Positions 28,226 through 35,932 of a DNA stretch of 64,000 bases are shown piece by piece (positions within the stretch are counted from its first letter, which is position 1; every line of letters begins with the position of its first letter). A program made the translations under genes and the position numbers. This DNA comes from Inhella proteolytica (GTDB lineage: Bacteria > Pseudomonadota > Gammaproteobacteria > Burkholderiales > Burkholderiaceae_C), in assembly GCF_016093275.1 (NCBI RefSeq), contig NZ_JAEDAK010000005.1:188001-252000 (forward strand), given 5' to 3'. The notes below the pieces were generated by a model, which made no database searches, was not told where the DNA came from, and was given only the letters and a program-made list of their open reading frames with translations.

Positions 28226-28702
28226 TCACTCCGCATAAGCGAGCGGCAGCGCGGTGGTGAACTTGATCTCCTCCATCGCGAAGCTCGAGCTCACGTCGAA
28301 CAGCTGCGTGCCGGCAATCAGGCGCTTGTAGACCTTGTCGTAGGCGGCGATGTCCGGCACCACCACGCGCAGCAGGTAGTCCACCTCGCCGCTCATCCGG
28401 TAGAACTCCACCACCTCGGGGATCAGCTCCACCGCGGCTTTGAACTGCTGGAACCAGGCCTCGGAGTGAGTGCTGGTGCGAATCGACACGAACACCGTCA
28501 CCCCCACGTTCACCTGCTGCGGGTCCACCAGCATCACGCTGCGCCGGATCACGCCGCGCTCCTTCAGGCGCTGCACGCGCCGCCAGCAGGGCGTTTGCGA
28601 CAGCCCCACCTGCTCGGCCAGCTCGGCCACCGGCAGCTCGGCGTTTTCCTGCAGCAGGGCCAGGATCTTGCGGTCTATGGAATCCAGTTTCGTCTTTGGC
28701 AT
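28226..28702 (-). CDS. Lrp/AsnC-family transcriptional regulator
   Basis: The 158-residue protein starts with the Lrp helix-turn-helix (KLDSIDRKILALLQENAEL, then LSQTPCWRRVQRLKERGVI). It ends in a RAM ligand-binding domain (GEVDYLLRVVVPDIAAYD). Such regulators respond to amino acids as octamers or dimers. It is divergent from the cysteine desulfurase fusion gene with about 90 bp between. Cysteine-responsive Lrp proteins (DecR/CyuR type) often sit beside cysteine-degrading enzymes, so that role is plausible here. An upstream TTG could add five residues, but the ATG is preferred. Confidence 0.9.
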   Translation of the reverse strand: MPKTKLDSIDRKILALLQENAELPVAELAEQVGLSQTPCWRRVQRLKERGVIRRSVMLVDPQQVNVGVTVFVSIRTSTHSEAWFQQFKAAVELIPEVVEFYRMSGEVDYLLRVVVPDIAAYDKVYKRLIAGTQLFDVSSSFAMEEIKFTTALPLAYAE

Positions 28703-28709
28703 CTTGATG

Positions 28710-28722
28710 GGAATCAAATTCC
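28710..28722. promoter_or_regulatory. Palindrome upstream of the Lrp-type gene (possible operator)
   Basis: The sequence GGAATCAAATTCC is an exact inverted repeat with a three-base centre, and overlaps a second repeat ATCAA/TTGAT. It lies just before the start codon of the Lrp-type gene, in the spacer shared with the desulfurase fusion gene. This is where an autoregulatory operator would be expected. The assignment rests on symmetry and position only. Confidence 0.4.
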
Positions 28723-28791
28723 ATTGATACGGGAAATCAAGCGAGAGTTTGCACTCGGCTTCTCCACCCCGGCGAACAGAATTCCGGCCCC

Positions 28792-31008
28792 ATGGAGATC
28801 TACCTCGACGCCAACGCCACCACCCCCGTCCTGCCCCAGGCCCGCGCCGCCGCGCTGGCCGTCATGGCCGAGGCGTTCGGCAACCCCAGCAGCATCCATG
28901 GCGCCGGCCTGAAGGCGCGCGCCCTGCTGGATGGCGTGCGCGCCACCGCCCGCCGCGTGCTGCAGGCGCCGAGCGGCCAGCTGCTCTTCACCAGCGGCGC
29001 CACCGAAGGCATCCAGACCGCCGTGCTCTCGGCCCTGAACGCGCTGCGCGAGCGCCGCGCCGCCGGCGAAGCCATCCCCGCCCTGCTGCTCTACGGCGCC
29101 ACCGAGCACAAGGCCGTGCCCGAGGCCCTGCGCCACTGGAATGCGCTGCTCGGCCTGAGCCTGGAGGTCCGCGCCATCCCGGTCGGCCCCTACGGCCGCC
29201 ATGACCTCGCCTGGCTGCGCGCCCACGCGCCCCAGGCCGGCCTGGTCTGCACCATGGCGGCGAACAACGAGACCGGCGTCATCTCCGACCTCGACGGCAT
29301 TGCCGCCGCGCTTGCCGGCAGCAGCGCGCTTTGGCTGGTGGACGGGGTGCAAGCCCTGGGCAAGCTGCCCCTGCGCCTGCTGGAGCGCGGCATCGACTAC
29401 GCGCCCTTTTCCGGCCACAAGCTCTACGCCCCCAAGGGCGTGGGCCTGCTCTATGTGCGCGAAGGTGCGCCCTTCACGCCGCTGATGGCCGGCGGCGGCC
29501 AGGAAGGTTCGCTGCGCTCGGGCACCGAGAACATGGCCGGCATTGCCGCGCTGGGTGCCGTGCTGAGCGCCTTGGAGCAGGGCGGCGTGTTCGCCCCGGC
29601 GGCCGAGCTGCAGGCGCGGCGCGAACGCCTGGCCCAGGCCCTGCGCGCCGCCTTTCCGGGCCTGGTGCTCAACGCCCCGTTGGAACTCAGCCTGCCCACC
29701 ACGCTGAACTTCTCCGTGCCCGGCTTCAGCGCCCGCCAACTGCTTGATCTGTTCGACGCCGCCGGCCTGCGCCTGAGCGGCGGTTCGGCCTGCGGCGCTG
29801 CGCGCGCACAGCCCAGCGATGTGCTGCAAGCCATGGGCCTGCCGGCTTGGCAGACCGCCGCGGCAGTGCGCCTGTCCTTTGGCGCGGCCGATGACGCCGC
29901 CCTGATCGACGCCGCCTGCTCCCGCCTGGCCGCCTGCGCCCAGGCGCTGCAGGCCTGTGGCGAGCTGCCCGGCGCCGCCACCCCCGGCCGCCTGCCTGCA
30001 CTCACCCGCTTCGTGGTGGACGGCGCCTGCTGCTACGTGCTGGCTGACCCCGACAGCCGCCGCTGCGTCGTCGTCGACCCCCTGCCCGAGCTCACGCCGC
30101 GTCTGCTGACCTGGCTGCGCGCCCACCAAGCGCGCCTGCTCGCCGTGCTGGACACCCACAGCCATGGCGATCACGCCTCTTCCGCCGCCGAGTTGCGCCA
30201 GGCCCTGCCGGCCGAGCTGTTGCAGCCGGCCGATACCCTGGGCTGGCCGCAGAGCCTGCAGGCGCTGGAGCTCGGCGCCAGCTGGCTCACCCGCCTGCCC
30301 CTGCCCGGCCACACCGAGGATTCCACCGCCTACCTGCTGCATGGCCCCCAGGGCCTGCGCCTGGCCTGCGTGGGCGACACCGTGCTGCCCGGCGCCCTGG
30401 GCCGCAGCGATTTCGCCCAATCGGCCCCGGCGGCCTACGGCACCTCGCTGCGCACCCTGCTGCAGGCCGTGGGCCCGCACACCTTGCTGCTGCCCGGGCA
30501 CGACTACGAACACCGCCTGGCCTGCACCCTGGCGGTGGAGCGCGCTGCCCAGCCCCTACTGGACGGCGTGCTGAGCGGCCAGCTGGACGACGCCGGCTTT
30601 GCCCGCGCCAAGGCCCAGCTGGAGCAGCACCTCGGCCCCACCGAGTACCAGACCCTGGCCTGCGGCGCCCGCGTGGACTGCGCGCAGGGCAGCGAGCCCG
30701 TGGAGCTGGTTGCGGCCGCGCTCCAACCCGGCGGCCTGCTGGTGGATGTGCGCGAACCCTATGAGCAGCGCTTGGGCACCGCGCCCGCGCCGGCCGGCGT
30801 GCCGATGCGCGCGCTGCCCTGGTCGGAACTGGCCGCCGAGCTGCCCGACTGGCTGGCCGAGCTGCCGCGCCAGACGCCGCTGTACTTCATCTGCCGCAGC
30901 GGCAACCGCAGTGCCCTGGCCGCCCGTGCGCTGCGCCGCCTGGGCTTCGGCCAGGCCTGGAGCGTGGCCGGCGGCCTGGCGCTGTGGCCTGCACGCGAGC
31001 CGCGCTGA
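28792..31008 (+). CDS. Cysteine desulfurase / metallo-beta-lactamase / rhodanese fusion
   Basis: This 738-residue protein joins three sulfur-handling domains. Residues 1-385 are a NifS/IscS-like cysteine desulfurase: MEIYLDANATTP, AANNETGVIS, PLP lysine K210 in SGHKLYAPKG, and catalytic C334 in SGGSACG. Residues 400-600 form a metallo-beta-lactamase domain of the persulfide dioxygenase/glyoxalase II type: DTHSHGDH (455-461), PGHT (H507), VGDT (D529), LPGHDYEH (H570). Residues 635-738 are a rhodanese with active C701 (CRSGNRS). The chain could take sulfur from cysteine as persulfide, then oxidise or transfer it. The divergent Lrp-type gene may control it. Confidence 0.9.
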   Translation: MEIYLDANATTPVLPQARAAALAVMAEAFGNPSSIHGAGLKARALLDGVRATARRVLQAPSGQLLFTSGATEGIQTAVLSALNALRERRAAGEAIPALLLYGATEHKAVPEALRHWNALLGLSLEVRAIPVGPYGRHDLAWLRAHAPQAGLVCTMAANNETGVISDLDGIAAALAGSSALWLVDGVQALGKLPLRLLERGIDYAPFSGHKLYAPKGVGLLYVREGAPFTPLMAGGGQEGSLRSGTENMAGIAALGAVLSALEQGGVFAPAAELQARRERLAQALRAAFPGLVLNAPLELSLPTTLNFSVPGFSARQLLDLFDAAGLRLSGGSACGAARAQPSDVLQAMGLPAWQTAAAVRLSFGAADDAALIDAACSRLAACAQALQACGELPGAATPGRLPALTRFVVDGACCYVLADPDSRRCVVVDPLPELTPRLLTWLRAHQARLLAVLDTHSHGDHASSAAELRQALPAELLQPADTLGWPQSLQALELGASWLTRLPLPGHTEDSTAYLLHGPQGLRLACVGDTVLPGALGRSDFAQSAPAAYGTSLRTLLQAVGPHTLLLPGHDYEHRLACTLAVERAAQPLLDGVLSGQLDDAGFARAKAQLEQHLGPTEYQTLACGARVDCAQGSEPVELVAAALQPGGLLVDVREPYEQRLGTAPAPAGVPMRALPWSELAAELPDWLAELPRQTPLYFICRSGNRSALAARALRRLGFGQAWSVAGGLALWPAREPR

Positions 31009-31152
31009 TGCCAGGGTCGGCGGCGCAGGTCTGCTGACGGGCTGACTCAGGAAATCCAGGGGCCGACAGCCGATCCGCCATTTCTGCAGTTCGTCGCTCT
31101 GGCGCTCCGGCGTGTCGCACCCGCCTGGGCCCGTTCGGGGGCCCCCGGCATA

Positions 31153-31174
31153 GTGTGTTACCTCACCAACACAC
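31153..31174. promoter_or_regulatory. Inverted repeat, likely YtrA-type GntR operator
   Basis: GTGTGTT and AACACAC form an exact 7-base inverted repeat with an 8-base centre, ending 17 bp before the GntR gene. YtrA-subfamily repressors typically bind such a repeat in front of their own ABC operon. Transcription would start at or just before it. The assignment comes from symmetry and position. Confidence 0.6.
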
Positions 31175-31191
31175 CCTAGCGGGAGCGTCCT

Positions 31192-31545
31192 ATGCTCAAC
31201 AACTGGAACGACTCGGCGCCGATCTACCGGCAGCTGGCCCAGCAGCTGGCCGGCCATCTGCTCGACGGCGAGCCGGCCGAAGGGCAGCCGATGCCTTCGG
31301 TGCGCCAGCTGGCCCAGCAGTACCTGATCAACCCGCTGACCGTGAGCCGCGCGCTGCAGTCGCTGGTGGACGAGGGCTTTCTGGAGCCGCGCCGGGGTCT
31401 GGGCATGTATGTGACCGAGGGCGCGCGCCACCGCCTGATGCAGAGCGAGCGCGACAGCTTTCTGCGCGATGAGTGGCCGGTGCTGCGGGAGCGCCTGCGC
31501 CGCATGGGCCTGTCGGCCAAGGATCTGAACTGGGAGCACGCATGA
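31192..31545 (+). CDS. GntR-family regulator, YtrA subfamily
   Basis: The 117-residue protein is a winged helix-turn-helix of the GntR type (PIYRQLAQQLAGHLLDGE, PSVRQLAQQYLINPLTVSRAL, GFLEPRRGLGMYV). Only a short C-terminal dimer helix follows, the hallmark of YtrA. These repressors control ABC exporters of the operon they head. The stop overlaps the ABC ATPase start (ATGA). The inducer is unknown; related systems react to cell-wall stress or antibiotics. Confidence 0.92.
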   Translation: MLNNWNDSAPIYRQLAQQLAGHLLDGEPAEGQPMPSVRQLAQQYLINPLTVSRALQSLVDEGFLEPRRGLGMYVTEGARHRLMQSERDSFLRDEWPVLRERLRRMGLSAKDLNWEHA

Positions 31546-32420
31546 TGAGCAATCTGATCGAAGCCAAGGGCGTGACCCTGCGCTACGGGCGCAACAAGAC
31601 GGCGGTGGACGATGTGTCCTTCACCCTGCCCAAGGGCCGGGTGGTGGGCCTGCTGGGCCACAACGGCGCCGGCAAAACCACGCTGATGAAGGCCCTGGTG
31701 GGCTTGAAGGCGACCGAGGGGGAGCTGACGGTGCTGGGCCGCAGCCCGGTGGCCGAGCGCAGCCAGCTGCTGACGGAGCTGAGCTACATCCCCGACGTGG
31801 CGGTGCTGCCGCGCTGGGCCCGGGCGCATGAGCTGATCACGCTGATGAGCGGCCTGCAGCCGAAGTTCAGCGCTGAGCGCGCGCGCCAGCTGCTGCGCCG
31901 GACCTCGGTGGGGCTGAACGACAAGGTGAAGAGCCTCTCCAAGGGCATGGTGGTGCAGCTGCATCTGGCGCTGATCGCCGCCATCGACGCCAAGCTGATG
32001 ATCCTGGACGAGCCCACGCTGGGCCTGGACGTGATCAGCCGCAAGGGCTTTTACGAGATGCTGATCGACGAGTGGTGCGACGGTGAGCGCAGCGTGCTGA
32101 TCAGCACCCACCAGGTGGAGGAGATCGAGGCCCTGCTGACCGACGTGCTGATGATGGACGAGGGCAAGCTGGTGCTGAACCTGAGCCTGGAGGCGATGGA
32201 GAGCCGCTTCGTGGCGCTCAGCCACGACCCGGAGGCCGCCGAGGAGGTGGCGCGCGCGCACCCGCTGCTGCGCTACCGCTCGATGGGCGGCAAGCCAGCC
32301 GCGCTGTTTGACGGCGCCCCGCCCCCGCACCTGGAAAGCATGGGCCAGCGCTTCCGGCCCAGCCTGGTGGATCTGTTTGTGGCGCTGACGCGCAAGCCCG
32401 AACTGGCGCCGCGCGCCTGA
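31542..32420 (+). CDS. ABC transporter ATP-binding protein
   Basis: This 292-residue nucleotide-binding subunit has Walker A GHNGAGKTTL, Walker B LMILDEPTLGLD and the switch histidine in STHQVEE. The signature loop reads LSKGM instead of LSGGQ, which is common in the YtrB/BcrA-like group. The C-terminal 80 residues form a helical tail. It pairs with the permease that starts 12 bp downstream to make an exporter-type complex, and with the YtrA-type repressor upstream. The substrate is not evident. Confidence 0.93.
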   Translation: MMSNLIEAKGVTLRYGRNKTAVDDVSFTLPKGRVVGLLGHNGAGKTTLMKALVGLKATEGELTVLGRSPVAERSQLLTELSYIPDVAVLPRWARAHELITLMSGLQPKFSAERARQLLRRTSVGLNDKVKSLSKGMVVQLHLALIAAIDAKLMILDEPTLGLDVISRKGFYEMLIDEWCDGERSVLISTHQVEEIEALLTDVLMMDEGKLVLNLSLEAMESRFVALSHDPEAAEEVARAHPLLRYRSMGGKPAALFDGAPPPHLESMGQRFRPSLVDLFVALTRKPELAPRA

Positions 32421-32431
32421 AGGAGAACACG

Positions 32432-33361
32432 ATGTCTGTCGCAACGATGCGTTTCAAGACCCTGCTGCAACGCGAGTGGATGCAGCACCGCTGGGGCTGG
32501 CTGCTGGTGATGTTTGCGCCGCTGGTGATCACCCTGGTGACGCTGCCCTTCGGCGGCGTGCAACTGGGCCCGAACGAGGGCGTCAATGCCGAGATCAGTG
32601 CGGTGATGCTGGGCAAGGCCAGCAAGCTGACGGCGGCGGTCTGGGGCATCAGCACGATGGCGGTGCTGTCGCTCTCGCTGCTGGCCATGAGCTTCCAGGT
32701 GTCGGGCCTGGCGCGCCGCGACGTGCAGGACCGCTCGCTGGAGTTCTGGATGTCGCTGCCGGGTTCGCACAGCGAGCACCTGGGCGCGACGCTGCTGGCG
32801 CACTGCCTGCTGGTGCCGCTGGCCGCCTTGTTCGCCGGCGCGGTGTCGGGGCTGGTGATCGCCGCGGGCGTCACGGTCAAGCTGCTGGGCTTTGCCGGCC
32901 TGGCCGAGGTGCAGTGGGGCTCGGTGGTGCAGCTGCTGCTGCCCGGCCTGGTGCGCCTGGTGGCGGGCCTGCCGCTGTTCCTGCTGTGGCTGCTGCCCGC
33001 GCTGCTGCTGCTGATGGTGGCTTCGGCCTGGTTGAAGCGCTGGGGCGTGGCGGCCGTGGCCCTGGCGGGGGTGCTGCTGGCCAATCTGCCGGCCACGCGC
33101 TACCTCGTGCGCGCCTGGCTGGAAGGCCATGCCAAAGGCGCCAGCCAGGCCTTTTTCATCGGCAATCCCGGCCAGATACAAGCCGCCAGCGGTGGGGCGA
33201 TGCAGGCCGACCACATGGACCTGGGCCAAATCTGGCATCTGGTCGGCGAGGATCTGCTGAACCAACTCGGCAATCTGGCCAGCGTGCAGTTCCTGTCGGG
33301 GGCGGTCATCACCGCGGCCTGCTTCGCGCTGCTGATCTACAAGCGCAAGCACATGACTTGA
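32432..33361 (+). CDS. ABC transporter permease (ABC-2-like)
   Basis: This 309-residue membrane protein has about six hydrophobic segments (near residues 22-40, 66-88, 110-135, 140-160, 175-200 and 285-303). A soluble region RDVQDRSLEFWMSLPGSHSE sits after the second, as in ABC-2 type permeases. A clear AAGGAG site precedes the ATG. It is the last gene of the gntR-ATPase-permease operon and is followed by a strong terminator. It probably exports or removes a peptide, drug or lipid-linked molecule. Confidence 0.88.
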   Translation: MSVATMRFKTLLQREWMQHRWGWLLVMFAPLVITLVTLPFGGVQLGPNEGVNAEISAVMLGKASKLTAAVWGISTMAVLSLSLLAMSFQVSGLARRDVQDRSLEFWMSLPGSHSEHLGATLLAHCLLVPLAALFAGAVSGLVIAAGVTVKLLGFAGLAEVQWGSVVQLLLPGLVRLVAGLPLFLLWLLPALLLLMVASAWLKRWGVAAVALAGVLLANLPATRYLVRAWLEGHAKGASQAFFIGNPGQIQAASGGAMQADHMDLGQIWHLVGEDLLNQLGNLASVQFLSGAVITAACFALLIYKRKHMT

Positions 33362-33377
33362 GCCTGCGCGGCGCCAT

Positions 33378-33408
33378 GAAAAAACGCCCGGCTTGCCGGG
33401 CGTTTTTC
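33378..33408. terminator. Bidirectional rho-independent terminator
   Basis: AAAAAACGCCCGG pairs with CCGGGCGTTTTT around a four-base loop. It has a T run on the plus strand and an equally long run on the minus strand. It separates the ABC operon from the convergent diiron-protein gene and should stop both. Confidence 0.93.
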
Positions 33409-33425
33409 TTTGGGAGCGACGGAGC

Positions 33426-34289
33426 TCAGGCGCTGGCCAGCGGGGCCGCGGGGGGCGTGCCCAGCTTGCCCATCATTTCCTTGCGGAAGCGGTTGAGCTC
33501 TTGCACGGAGGCGAAGCTGCGTTCCATCAGCAGGCTCATGTTGTGCAGGATGCGCTCGACGACCTTGTTCTCCCACACGGCGTCGAACTGGATCTGCTTG
33601 TCCAGCCAGGCTTCCAGCCAGGCCGGGTCGGGCAGGCGGCTCTGGATGGTGTCGCGCGGGAACAGCTTGGCGTTGACGTGCAGATTGGTGGGGTGCAGCG
33701 CCTGCGCGGTGCGGCGCGCGCTGGCCATCAGCACGCCCACCTTGGCGAAGGCGGCACGCGCTTCGTCGCCGAAGCGGCCCATGGCCTGCTTCATGTAGCG
33801 CAGGTAGGCGCCGCCGTGGCGGGCTTCGTCGCGCGCCAGGGTTTCGTAGATGGCCTTGATGACCGGCTCGGTATGCCACTCGGCCGCACGGCGGTACCAG
33901 TGGTTGAGGCGGATCTCGCCGCAGAAATGCAGCATCAGGGTTTCGAGCGCCGGGGCGGGGTCGAACTCGAAGCGCACCTCGTGCAACTCGGCTTCGGTGG
34001 GCACCAGATCGGGCCGGAAGCGGCGCAGGTACTCCATCAGCACCAGGGAATGCTTCTGCTCTTCGAAGAACCACACCGACATGAAGGCGGAGAAGTCGCT
34101 GTCGTCGCGGTTGTCACGCAGGAACATCTCGGTGGCCGGCAGTGCCGCCCACTCGGTGATGGCGTTCATCTTGATGGTCTGCGCCTGCTCGTCGCTGAGC
34201 TTGGCGGGGTCGAACGCGTCCCAGGGGATGTCGCGTTCCATGTTCCAGCGCACGGCTTCGAGCTGCTTGAAGAGTTCGGGGTAAAGCAT
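33426..34289 (-). CDS. Ferritin-like diiron protein (acyl-ACP desaturase-like)
   Basis: This 287-residue helical protein carries two carboxylate-bridged iron motifs, FFEEQKH and RDEARH, plus ITEW and CGEIRLNHW helices. These spacings suit the ferritin-like fold of acyl-ACP desaturases and related oxygenases. Its reaction is unknown; a lipid or fatty-acid oxidation is possible, given the lipid genes across the neighbouring CarH-type regulator. The ATG at 34289 is preferred over an upstream TTG. The regulator upstream is on the same strand only 41 bp away, so the two may be co-transcribed. Confidence 0.78.
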   Translation of the reverse strand: MLYPELFKQLEAVRWNMERDIPWDAFDPAKLSDEQAQTIKMNAITEWAALPATEMFLRDNRDDSDFSAFMSVWFFEEQKHSLVLMEYLRRFRPDLVPTEAELHEVRFEFDPAPALETLMLHFCGEIRLNHWYRRAAEWHTEPVIKAIYETLARDEARHGGAYLRYMKQAMGRFGDEARAAFAKVGVLMASARRTAQALHPTNLHVNAKLFPRDTIQSRLPDPAWLEAWLDKQIQFDAVWENKVVERILHNMSLLMERSFASVQELNRFRKEMMGKLGTPPAAPLASA

Positions 34290-34330
34290 GGGGGGCCTCA
34301 AATTAGAGGGCGCATTCTAGGGAGTGACCC

Positions 34331-35290
34331 TTACGCCTTTGTGGCAGGGCCTTCGTGGTTGCGCCAGGCTTGCACCGCGCGGCCGAGCTCGGGCAGTTCG
34401 GCCAGCACGCGCAGGCGCTGCAGGCGCTGGGCAAAGGGGCGGCGCAGGCCGGCGGCGCGCCCGCCGGCCCAGAGCTCGCAGGGTTCGGCCAAGCTGGCGT
34501 GCAGGGTCTGCAGGCCTTCTTCCACCAGGGCCGGGCTGGCGTAGCTGGAAAAGCTCAGCGCCAGCACGTCGGCTTCGTGGCGGGCGCAGGCCTGCGCCAG
34601 CTCGGGCAGCGGCGTCTGCAGGCCCAGCGAGCGGCATTCGCAGCCGGCGGCGGCGAGCAGGCAGTGCACCATCAGCAGGCCCAGGCCATGTTCCTCGCCG
34701 GGCAGGGTGGAAAGCAGCACGCGCGGGCGCGCGCCCAGGGCCGGGCCCAGCTGGGCCAGCGCACGGCGCAGCTGTTGCTGCACCACCTCGGAGAACAGGT
34801 GCTCTTCATGGATCTGCACCCGGCCGTCGGCCCAGAGCTGGCCGACGCGCTCGATCAGCGGGGCCAGCAGCTCGACGATGAAGCGCTCCAGCCCCAGGCG
34901 CAGCAGCTCGGCCTGCAGCGCGTCCAGCAACTCGTGCGGCTGGTGCTGGAACAGCGGGGCCAGCAGCCGGTCAAGCTCGGCCCCCTCGGGCGCGGCGGCG
35001 GTGAGCGGGGTCGTGGCCGGGCGTTCCTGCAGGGCCTGCAGGCGGGCCTGCAACTCGGGGGCTTCCAGGCTGACGACCTGGTGCGGGCGGTGGCCGGCGT
35101 CGATCAGGCGCTTGATCTGTCGCAGGCGCTGCACCTGCTCCAGCGGGTAGAGGCGCTCGCCCTGGGCATCGCGCCGCGGGGTGGGGAAGCCGTAACGACG
35201 CTCCCACACGCGCAGCAGGTCCTTGGACAGGCCGGTGTCGCGTTCGACGGCGGCGATGCCCAGCTGCGGAGAGACCTCGACGGGATCCAT
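34331..35290 (-). CDS. MerR-family B12-binding photoreceptor repressor (CarH/LitR type)
   Basis: This 319-residue protein has a MerR DNA-binding domain (residues 8-75: GIAAVERDTGLSKDLLRVWERR), a four-helix cap, and a cobalamin-binding domain. The cap contains the CarH light-sensing pattern W-x9-EH (W153, E163, H164). The B12 domain has E-x-H-x-x-G with cobalt ligand H201 (GEEHGLG). Such proteins bind adenosylcobalamin in the dark as tetramers and repress; light cleaves the Co-C bond and frees the promoter. It is divergent from the nine-gene lipid/redox operon, and matching palindromes lie between. Confidence 0.94.
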   Translation of the reverse strand: MDPVEVSPQLGIAAVERDTGLSKDLLRVWERRYGFPTPRRDAQGERLYPLEQVQRLRQIKRLIDAGHRPHQVVSLEAPELQARLQALQERPATTPLTAAAPEGAELDRLLAPLFQHQPHELLDALQAELLRLGLERFIVELLAPLIERVGQLWADGRVQIHEEHLFSEVVQQQLRRALAQLGPALGARPRVLLSTLPGEEHGLGLLMVHCLLAAAGCECRSLGLQTPLPELAQACARHEADVLALSFSSYASPALVEEGLQTLHASLAEPCELWAGGRAAGLRRPFAQRLQRLRVLAELPELGRAVQAWRNHEGPATKA

Positions 35291-35291
35291 G

Positions 35292-35306
35292 TTTGTCTTG
35301 GACAAA
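35292..35306. promoter_or_regulatory. CarH-type operator site 1 (exact palindrome)
   Basis: TTTGTCTTGGACAAA is an exact 6+3+6 palindrome directly upstream of the regulator gene. Its half TTGGACA is repeated 20 bp further on (35318-35324), two helical turns away. A third, near-complete copy lies at 35355-35369. Repeated, helically phased sites suit a tetrameric MerR repressor. Binding is inferred from symmetry and position. Confidence 0.65.
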
Positions 35307-35354
35307 GTTGCAATGCGTTGGACATTGTGCTGCAATTGCCCCGCCGACACCAGA

Positions 35355-35369
35355 TTTGACCAAGACAAA
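35355..35369. promoter_or_regulatory. CarH-type operator site 2 at the operon start
   Basis: TTTGACCAAGACAAA differs from the reverse complement of site 1 at a single base. It ends at the first base of the glutathione peroxidase start codon, so a bound repressor would block that operon. No good sigma-70 -10 element is evident between the sites, so an alternative sigma factor may be used. Confidence 0.6.
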
Positions 35370-35932
35370 TGCGCAACATCCGCTTCGCCCTCCTGCTTGC
35401 CCCCCTGCTGGCCCTGGCCAGCCCCGCGGCCTGGGCCGACTGCCCCGCGCTGCTGAACCAGAGCCAGCCGCGCCTGCAGGACGAAGCGCCGCAGGACTTG
35501 TGCCAGTACGCCGGCAAGGTGCTGCTGGTGGTGAACACGGCCAGCTACTGCGGCTTCACGAAGCAGTACGAGGGCCTGGAGGCGCTGCAGCGCCGCTACC
35601 AGAGCAAGGGCCTGGTGGTGCTGGGCTTCCCTTCGAACGACTTCGGCAGCCAGGAGCCCGGCACGAACAAGGAGATCGCCGAGTTCTGCGCGAACACCTT
35701 CAACGTGAAGTTCCCGATGTTCGCCAAGTCGGTCGTCAAGCCCGACCAGCCCAACGCCAACCCGCTCTTCGTGGCGCTGGCCAAGGCCACGGACAGCAAC
35801 CCGAAGTGGAACTTCCACAAATACCTGGTGGGGCGTGACGGCAAGCCGGCCGCTGCCTTCACCTCGCTGACCAGCCCCGACAGCCCCAAGCTGGTGGCCG
35901 AGATCGAGCGCCTGCTCAAGGCCCAGCCATGA
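35369..35932 (+). CDS. Exported glutathione peroxidase family protein
   Basis: This 187-residue thiol peroxidase has a signal peptide (cut after AWA). The catalytic cysteine is C61 in NTASYCGFTKQY, with glutamine Q95 (GFPSNDFGSQEPG) and tryptophan in NPKWNFHKYL completing the site. It uses cysteine, not selenocysteine. It would reduce peroxides, including lipid peroxides, in the periplasm. It is the first gene of the CarH-linked operon; its ATG touches operator site 2 and its stop overlaps the next start. Confidence 0.94.
   Translation: MRNIRFALLLAPLLALASPAAWADCPALLNQSQPRLQDEAPQDLCQYAGKVLLVVNTASYCGFTKQYEGLEALQRRYQSKGLVVLGFPSNDFGSQEPGTNKEIAEFCANTFNVKFPMFAKSVVKPDQPNANPLFVALAKATDSNPKWNFHKYLVGRDGKPAAAFTSLTSPDSPKLVAEIERLLKAQP

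Noticed and set aside
31082-31152. GC-rich hairpin GGGCCC repeats after the desulfurase fusion as a terminator.
   Set aside because: The arms are self-complementary six-base runs with no T tract; support is too weak to list.
33362-35368. Cobalamin riboswitch near the B12-binding regulator.
   Set aside because: No B12-box-like sequence or extended leader is present; the intergenic regions are too short.
35369-35932. Possible selenocysteine glutathione peroxidase.
   Set aside because: The catalytic codon is cysteine, not TGA, and no selenocysteine insertion element is needed.
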